10,733 bases of DNA from SABY01 sp964612515 (GTDB lineage: Bacteria; Bacteroidota; Bacteroidia; Bacteroidales; 4484-276): assembly GCA_964612515.1 (NCBI GenBank), contig CAZTCX010000128.1, positions 1-10,733 on the forward strand. Reading direction: 5' to 3'. Positions 6,020 through 10,733 of the stretch are shown here, piece by piece. A program made the translations under genes and the position numbers. Below the pieces are notes generated by a model. That model did not search any database. It saw only the letters and a program-made list of their open reading frames with translations, and had not been told where the DNA came from. Positions within the stretch are counted from its first letter, which is position 1, and every line of letters starts with the position of its first letter.

Positions 6020-7756
6020 ATGAAGAAATCCTTGTTGCTCCTGCTGGCGCTGTTCATTAGCTTTGCGTCATTCTCACAAACCTCCCCCACCCCCGACGAC
6101 AACACCTTCCGGCTACTTTCGGCAAAGTGGATAGCCGTTTCCGCTATCGACAGTTTAGGAAACCCTGTGGAAATTCCGAGCCGCGAAGCACACCTTAACC
6201 TAAAAGGCAACTCTGGTCTGTTCGAACAGCAATTTGCGGAAGCTACCTCTGCCTACACAGGGCAATGGGCTTTACAGCAAAAAAAACTCATCCTCAATTA
6301 CGATCCGCCAACCATTCCCGATAGTTTGCCTGCAATTGCCAGCAGAGAATATGACATTGCTGCCGTTGCAAACGACACTTTACAGCTTATCACCGGCGGC
6401 ACCACCATACTCTATACGCGTGAAAAGGAAGCAGTGACTTCTGTTGTAGTTCGCGGAAACGGCATGTCCACAATGACGCTGCTTCGCGGCCTGCTTGGGA
6501 TGCTTGCGCTGATATTGCTGGCGTGGCTTTTCAGCTCCAACCGCAAAGCGGTATCCTGGCGCGTGGTTGGCATTGGATTACTAATACAAATAGGACTGGC
6601 GCTGGGCGTTCTTTTCGTTCCGTTCATACAAGGATTTTTTGGTATCGTGGGCAGTATCTTCGTGGTTATTCTCGACTTCACCAAAATAGGTAGCACCTTT
6701 CTTTTCAGCGACCTGATGGACATCCCCAAGGCTGGCTACATCTTCGCTTTGCAAATATTACCCACCATCATCTTCTTTTCTGCTTTGACCAGCGTATTAT
6801 TTTATTTGGGCGTAATCCAAAAAGTGGTGTGGGTGATGGCCTGGCTGATGACCAAAGCGCTGCGCATTTCCGGAGCCGAAAGCCTTTCGGTAGCGGGCAA
6901 CATTTTCCTGGGACAAACCGAGGCGCCGCTGATGATCAAAGCCTATCTTCCAAAAATGAACGACTCGGAAATGTTGCTGGTGATGATTGGTGGCATGGCC
7001 ACAGTTGCCGGCGGCGTTATGGCTGCTTATATCAGCTTTCTGGGCGGCGACGACCCGGTGCAACGACTCATGTATGCCCGCCACCTGCTCACCGCCTCGG
7101 TAATGGCAGCTCCCGGCGCCATCGTAATGTCGAAAATCCTAATGCCACAAACCGAATCCATCGACATGAAAGTGGAAGTGAAACAAGAGAAGATTGGTAA
7201 AAACTTCCTCGACGCGCTCTCCAACGGAACCACCGAAGGGCTTAAGCTGGCCGCCAACGTCGGCGCCATGCTGCTGGTATTTTTTGCCTTCATCGCTATG
7301 ATGAATTTTATCCTGATGAAGATTGGCTTGTGGACCAACCTCAACCCAAGCATCATCGCGCTCACTGGCGGGCAGTACTCAGAGCTGTCGATGCAATTTA
7401 TTCTGGGTTACACCTTTGCGCCGCTGATGTGGCTTATTGGCGTAGGCGCCAACGACATCACGTTGGTTGGCCAACTGCTGGGCGAAAAGCTCATAGCAAG
7501 CGAATTTGTTGGCTACACCAGCCTGGCAACGATGAAAGAAGCAGGTTTGTTTGCTGATCAAAAGTCGGTGATCATGGCTACCTACATGCTTTGTGGTTTT
7601 GCCAACTTTGCATCCATCGGCATCCAGATTGGTGGCATCGGCGGACTGGCACCCAACAAGCGTTGGTTCCTGTCGAAATATGGCATGAAAGCTTTGCTTG
7701 GCGGTACGCTGGCTTCGCTGCTTTCGGCTACAATCATTGGTGCGATAATCGGGTAA
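6020..7756 (+). CDS. Concentrative nucleoside transporter (CNT/NupC family) with N-terminal lipocalin-like domain
   Basis: CNT proteins import nucleosides across the inner membrane using a Na+ or H+ gradient. The 578-residue product starts at ATG 6020 with a clear signal peptide (MKKSLLLLL...SFASFS|Q). The upstream TTG at 5975 would bury that signal and is rejected. Residues about 21-140 form a periplasmic, lipocalin-like domain (LLSAKWIAV, GQWALQQKKLILNY, YDIAAVANDTLQL). The CNT membrane domain begins near 150. It includes the hallmark GQTEAP with G298, Q299, T300 and E301, the SEFVGY block with E495, and N529-x-x-S532 in FANFASIGIQIGG. These correspond to nucleoside-binding residues of the Vibrio CNT (Q154, T155, E156, E332, N368, S371). 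CNT proteins are usually about 400-450 residues, so the N-terminal part is extra. Transport family is firm; substrate and coupling ion cannot be read. Confidence 0.92.
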   Translation: MKKSLLLLLALFISFASFSQTSPTPDDNTFRLLSAKWIAVSAIDSLGNPVEIPSREAHLNLKGNSGLFEQQFAEATSAYTGQWALQQKKLILNYDPPTIPDSLPAIASREYDIAAVANDTLQLITGGTTILYTREKEAVTSVVVRGNGMSTMTLLRGLLGMLALILLAWLFSSNRKAVSWRVVGIGLLIQIGLALGVLFVPFIQGFFGIVGSIFVVILDFTKIGSTFLFSDLMDIPKAGYIFALQILPTIIFFSALTSVLFYLGVIQKVVWVMAWLMTKALRISGAESLSVAGNIFLGQTEAPLMIKAYLPKMNDSEMLLVMIGGMATVAGGVMAAYISFLGGDDPVQRLMYARHLLTASVMAAPGAIVMSKILMPQTESIDMKVEVKQEKIGKNFLDALSNGTTEGLKLAANVGAMLLVFFAFIAMMNFILMKIGLWTNLNPSIIALTGGQYSELSMQFILGYTFAPLMWLIGVGANDITLVGQLLGEKLIASEFVGYTSLATMKEAGLFADQKSVIMATYMLCGFANFASIGIQIGGIGGLAPNKRWFLSKYGMKALLGGTLASLLSATIIGAIIG

Positions 7757-7811
7757 AGGAGAAGTAGGTGGAAAGTAGTAAAAAGCAAGCAATCATAAGA
7801 CATTAAGGTAA
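7757..7811. other. Convergent 55-bp gap between transporter and sensor kinase genes
   Basis: Transcripts from both sides meet here. The sequence is purine-rich on the plus strand. I find no GC-rich hairpin with a T tract on either strand, so termination may occur inside the opposing gene or by another mechanism. Confidence 0.4.
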
Positions 7812-9176
7812 TCAATCCGTTCTGCTAATCAAATTTATCGTAAATATTGTAAGCCCGTCCCTGCTTTCCGACACGGTGATATCTCCACCCATCTGCAAAA
7901 TTATTTGTCTGCTTAGGCTTAGGCCAATGCCCGAACCATTTTCTTTGGTGGTGTAAAAAGGTACAAAAATCTGTTCTTTTATCTCGGGCGGAATCTGCGG
8001 GCCGTTGTTGGCGATTTCCAATTTGATGTTGTTCCCGTATTGCGTGATTTTGAGCGAAATAAAGGGCATTTTAATATCGTCATCAATAAGGGCTTCGGAT
8101 GCATTTTTCAACAGGTTTAAAATTACCTGCGACAAAAGCTGTTCGTCCGAAGAGATCATCAAATTTTCGGGTATCGACTTTCGGATTTGTATTTCTGTAA
8201 ATCCCGGATAGGCGCTGGCGGCAATCAGTGCGCGCTCGATGAGACCCGAAAGATCAACCGGCTTAAAGTGCGGTTCCGGGAGCCGTGTAAATTTCCGATA
8301 GTTTTCCACAAAATTCATCAGCCCCACACCACGCTCCTCAATCACACCCAAACCTTTCACGGTATTTGCAATCATTGCAGCATCTACATTTTCGGGTTTT
8401 ATTATTTGGTTGTTGGTCGTAAAATATCCAGAAATTACCTGCGTGAGCGAAGTGATAGGCGCAATATTGTTCATGATTTCGTGTGCCAGCGTGCGCGCCA
8501 GTTTTATCCAGGCGTCGATTTCGCGGTTGTCGAGCTCTTTGGTAATATCGCTTACCGCCACCAGCTTTATGGTTTCGTCGTGGGTTTTAATTTCAGAAAG
8601 TTTAAAAAGCAATTTCTGTCCGTATTTATTTTCAAATATCGCCGATTGCTGGTTCTTGCCAGAGCTTTCCATAATAAACCCCGGCAACACCACGTCGATG
8701 GCCAGCAAGGTATTTACGTGATGATACGCGCTAATCTGCGTAAGCGTGGTAGCCGCAGGATTGATATTGATCACACGACCCATTTCGTTTACCGAAAATA
8801 GTCCCGTTGCGGATTGGTCGATCACCGAACGAAAATACTGCTCCTGCGTGTTGATGTCGATTTTCGTTTTCTTGAAAATCTCATTCAACCGGTCGATGCC
8901 TTTATAAATCTCGTCGATGGCTTTGTTACCCGATTTTTTGGGCGTTTTCAAGGTGGTGTCGTCATTTTCAATACCCATCAGGAAGGAGGCAATCCAGTGA
9001 TTTATTTTATTAAAATAGTTGATGATATTGATGACTGCAGCTATCAATACCAAAATCAATAACACGGCAAAAACGACAGCCTTCATTTCGAAATAAAAAA
9101 ATGTAGCCGCGGCAGCCAGCAGGATGATGATTAATAACCTCGTCAGAATAGCCCGGTAGGAGTGTTTGTACGGCAT
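7812..9176 (-). CDS. Membrane-bound PAS sensor histidine kinase (NtrB/NtrY-like)
   Basis: This is the kinase partner of the NtrC-type regulator encoded 18 bp upstream. The 454-residue product has two membrane helices at about 12-29 and 33-55 joined by about three residues, so almost nothing is exposed to the periplasm. A linker helix and a PAS domain follow (about 110-215, SVIDQSATGLFSVNEMGRVININPAA region). The HisKA domain has phospho-acceptor H232 in LAHEIMNNIAP. The HATPase domain has an N box (N354/N358, VILNLLKNASEAL), a G1 box reading IANNGP, an F box (FVPFYTTKE) and a G2 box (GSGIGLSLS). The G1 box has Asn (N390) where Asp is usual. A purine-rich AAGGGA lies just before the ATG. Signal input is probably cytoplasmic through PAS or within the membrane. 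The ligand is unknown. Confidence 0.93.
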   Translation of the reverse strand: MPYKHSYRAILTRLLIIILLAAAATFFYFEMKAVVFAVLLILVLIAAVINIINYFNKINHWIASFLMGIENDDTTLKTPKKSGNKAIDEIYKGIDRLNEIFKKTKIDINTQEQYFRSVIDQSATGLFSVNEMGRVININPAATTLTQISAYHHVNTLLAIDVVLPGFIMESSGKNQQSAIFENKYGQKLLFKLSEIKTHDETIKLVAVSDITKELDNREIDAWIKLARTLAHEIMNNIAPITSLTQVISGYFTTNNQIIKPENVDAAMIANTVKGLGVIEERGVGLMNFVENYRKFTRLPEPHFKPVDLSGLIERALIAASAYPGFTEIQIRKSIPENLMISSDEQLLSQVILNLLKNASEALIDDDIKMPFISLKITQYGNNIKLEIANNGPQIPPEIKEQIFVPFYTTKENGSGIGLSLSRQIILQMGGDITVSESRDGLTIFTINLISRTD

Positions 9177-9194
9177 AATTTCCCTTATTAAACT

Positions 9195-10556
9195 TTATTC
9201 ATCGAACGACTTCAGTTTTTTGTAAAGCGTTGGCCGCGAAATGCCCAGCTTTTTGGCCACCGCACTCATGTTGCCGTTTTCCTTTTGGATGGCGGCTTGT
9301 ATCATCTCCTTCTCCATCTCTTCGATGGTTTTGTTGTGAAGATGGCTGGCAGCAACCTTTGGAGCTTTAAGTACAAAACTCTCCTCAGTCAATTGATCGC
9401 TGTCGGCCAGTATCACAGCCTTCTCGATGCTGTGCTGCAGCTCCCGCACGTTGCCAGGCCAACTGTGACGCAGCAGTTTTGCAGCCGCTTTGCGCGATAA
9501 TTTGATGCCGGGCTTGTTGTATTTCATACCATATTTTTCCAGATAAAACGCTGCCAGCAGCACCACGTCGTTTCCACGCTCACGCAGCGGCGGCACTTCT
9601 ATGGTGATGGTGTTGATGCGGTAAAGCAAATCTTCACGAAAAAGGCCTTCGGCAATCATTCTCGGCAAATCCATGTTGGTGGCCGTTATCAGCCGAATAT
9701 CCACAGGAATAGGTTTGTTGCTCCCCAGTTTCACAATTTTTCTGCTTTGCAAAACCACCAACAATTTAGCCTGAAACGCCAAGGGAAGATTCCCGATTTC
9801 ATCCAAAAACAAGGTGCCTTTGTGCGCCGCCTCAAATTTGCCGGCACGCTCCTCTTTGGCATCGGTAAAAGCGCCTTTGGTATGGCCAAAAAGTTCGCTT
9901 TCAAAAAGTGTTTCGGTTATGGCGCCCATGTCCACGTTCATCATCACCTCGTTTTTTCGTAACGAATGTTGGTGAATTTCGCGCGCAATCAACTCTTTGC
10001 CGGTGCCATTTTCGCCCACAATAAGAATATTGGCATCGGTGGCAGCCACTTTTTTTACGACAGTCAAAACTTGTTTCATGGCTTCCGAATCCCCGATAAG
10101 AGGCTGCGCGGGAGGCCGGAGCGCTTGCTTTAATGTTTGCGCCGTTTTGGCCAAGGCTTTATTATCCGACTGGCTCTTGCGCAATTTCATGGCTGCATTG
10201 AGCGTGCTCATCAATTTATTATTATCCCAGGGTTTCAGAATAAAGTCGAAAGCTCCTTCTTTAACAGCTTTCACGGCAAGCTCCACATCGCCGTACGCTG
10301 TAATCATCACCACCACAATCGAAGGGTCGTGTTTTTGAATTTGGTGTAACCAGAAAATCCCTTCGTTGCCGGTGTTGATGCCCGCCTTAAAATTCATATC
10401 CAGCAGCACCACATCAATATTTTGCTGCTGCAGCGTGGAGAGCAGCACATTGGGATTGCTGAGCGCAACAACCTGATCGAATTCCGTTTGCACCAGCATT
10501 TCCAAAGCGGTAAGCACGCTCTTGTTGTCGTCGAGTATGAGAATATTTCCTTTCAT
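9195..10556 (-). CDS. NtrC-family sigma-54-dependent response regulator
   Basis: It activates transcription by RNA polymerase-sigma54 after phosphorylation. The 453-residue product has a receiver domain at 1-125 with acidic D9/D10, phospho-acceptor D53, T86 and K108. The AAA+ domain (about 153-385) has Walker A GENGTGKE (181-188), a sigma-54 contact loop reading GAFTDA (228-233) instead of GAFTGA, Walker B LFLDEIG (D252, E253), TATN (291-294), FREDLLYR (306-313) and WPGNVREL (366-373). A Fis-type helix-turn-helix lies at about 428-450 (NMSAVAKKLGISRPTLYKKL). All catalytic motifs are present, so it should be active. It is the first gene of a two-gene operon with its kinase. A dyad and a sigma-54-like promoter lie upstream, facing away from this gene, which suggests the target operon is divergent. 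The regulated pathway is not visible. Confidence 0.95.
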   Translation of the reverse strand: MKGNILILDDNKSVLTALEMLVQTEFDQVVALSNPNVLLSTLQQQNIDVVLLDMNFKAGINTGNEGIFWLHQIQKHDPSIVVVMITAYGDVELAVKAVKEGAFDFILKPWDNNKLMSTLNAAMKLRKSQSDNKALAKTAQTLKQALRPPAQPLIGDSEAMKQVLTVVKKVAATDANILIVGENGTGKELIAREIHQHSLRKNEVMMNVDMGAITETLFESELFGHTKGAFTDAKEERAGKFEAAHKGTLFLDEIGNLPLAFQAKLLVVLQSRKIVKLGSNKPIPVDIRLITATNMDLPRMIAEGLFREDLLYRINTITIEVPPLRERGNDVVLLAAFYLEKYGMKYNKPGIKLSRKAAAKLLRHSWPGNVRELQHSIEKAVILADSDQLTEESFVLKAPKVAASHLHNKTIEEMEKEMIQAAIQKENGNMSAVAKKLGISRPTLYKKLKSFDE

Positions 10557-10570
10557 AGCCAGCGAAATTA

Positions 10571-10581
10571 TACAATTTGTA
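10571..10581. promoter_or_regulatory. Palindrome close to the response-regulator start codon
   Basis: TACAA-T-TTGTA has perfect 5-bp arms around a single base, 15 bp upstream of the regulator ATG. The position suits an autoregulatory operator, but short AT-rich palindromes arise easily by chance. Confidence 0.2.
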
Positions 10582-10614
10582 AACGAACGACACAGCAGTG
10601 TTAGTTATCTTTAC

Positions 10615-10636
10615 ACATTTCCCAGTTTAGAAATGT
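10615..10636. promoter_or_regulatory. Inverted repeat, candidate enhancer site for the NtrC-type regulator
   Basis: ACATTTC (10615-10621) and GAAATGT (10630-10636) are perfect inverted repeats separated by 8 bp, about 70 bp from the regulator ATG. The Fis-type HTH of NtrC-family dimers binds such dyads. The centre is about 80 bp upstream of the transcript start predicted from the sigma-54-like sequence at 10681-10696, a normal enhancer distance. A weak hairpin without function is the alternative. Confidence 0.4.
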
Positions 10637-10680
10637 CAGTTTTAGGTTTAAATACCAACTGATCAATGCGTTATAATTAG

Positions 10681-10696
10681 CGGCACTGAGATTGAA
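10681..10696 (+). promoter_or_regulatory. Candidate sigma-54 (-24/-12) promoter pointing to the right
   Basis: The sequence CGGCACTGAGATTGAA fits TGGCACGNNNNTTGCW at GGCAC and at TTG, with correct spacing between the -24 GG and the -12 region. Mismatches are C for the first T, T for G at the seventh position, and A for the conserved C at -12. The expected start is near 10707. It would drive a gene beyond the right edge, divergent from the sigma-54 activator. The -12 mismatch keeps confidence moderate. Confidence 0.4.
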
Positions 10697-10733
10697 AGGA
10701 TTAAGATTAAAAGGTAACTATTTAGGTGGCAGA

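Larger units (their letters stand above)
10557..10733. other. Upstream regulatory region of the two-component operon; no gene
   Basis: No plausible coding frame occurs on either strand: plus-strand ATG frames end within ten codons. It contains an 11-bp palindrome (10571-10581), an inverted repeat (10615-10636) and a rightward sigma-54-like sequence (10681-10696), listed separately. No convincing TAnnTTTG box for the leftward regulator gene was found; TAATTTCG at 10570-10563 has one mismatch but would give an essentially leaderless transcript. Rightward TATCTTTA at 10606-10613 also has one mismatch and could be a second, vegetative promoter. Confidence 0.55.

Noticed and set aside
8187..8801. 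Plus-strand open frame (204 codons) opposite the sensor kinase
   Set aside because: Antisense shadow of HisKA/PAS coding sequence. Composition is unlike a real protein (rich in His, Arg, Phe).
10663..10731. Minus-strand open frame entering from the right edge, hydrophobic, ending in TGA at 10665-10663
   Set aside because: Only about 22 codons are visible, in AT-rich sequence overlapping the sigma-54-like site. It could be the tail of a gene but nothing supports that.

Overview
The window looks like chromosomal core DNA from a member of the Bacteroidota. Three things point there. The clearest promoters carry the TAnnTTTG -7 box used by the primary sigma factor of this phylum. Several signal peptides end in the typical '...A/S/C|Q' form. 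The gene order (start of a ridA-like gene, lptD, N-acetylmuramoyl-L-alanine amidase, MCE protein) is one I recall from Bacteroidota genomes. I see no IS element, CRISPR array, tRNA, rRNA or prophage gene. Coding regions fill most of the window, and the intergenic gaps are short and AT-rich.

Left part (1-5145): an envelope-biogenesis cluster. On the minus strand lptD (139-2901) encodes the outer-membrane LPS-assembly barrel, and the first six codons of a probable ridA run off the left edge. Divergent from lptD lies a secreted amidase with a SPOR-like tail (3058-4134). It is followed by an MCE/MlaD-type lipid-transport subunit (4201-5145) with its own promoter and a TTG start.

Middle (5146-7811): a 232-bp gap, then a bifunctional-nuclease-family (BFN/DUF151) protein with a C-terminal UVR motif (5378-5968). 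Next is a concentrative nucleoside transporter (6020-7756) with a signal peptide and a periplasmic, lipocalin-like N-terminal domain. The transporter converges with the next operon across a 55-bp gap in which I see no clear terminator.

Right part (7812-10733): a minus-strand two-component operon. The NtrC-type sigma-54 activator (9195-10556) comes first, followed 18 bp later by its PAS-containing sensor kinase (7812-9176). The 177 bp upstream of the activator contain no gene. They hold a 7-bp perfect inverted repeat followed, at enhancer-like distance, by a rightward GGCAC-N5-TTG sequence resembling a sigma-54 -24/-12 promoter. The likely reading is that this pair activates a divergent operon just beyond the right edge. 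This is the most informative regulatory signal in the window.

Most of the window is well-known housekeeping machinery. I found no convincing wholly new system. The findings are variations and regulatory hypotheses that can be tested.
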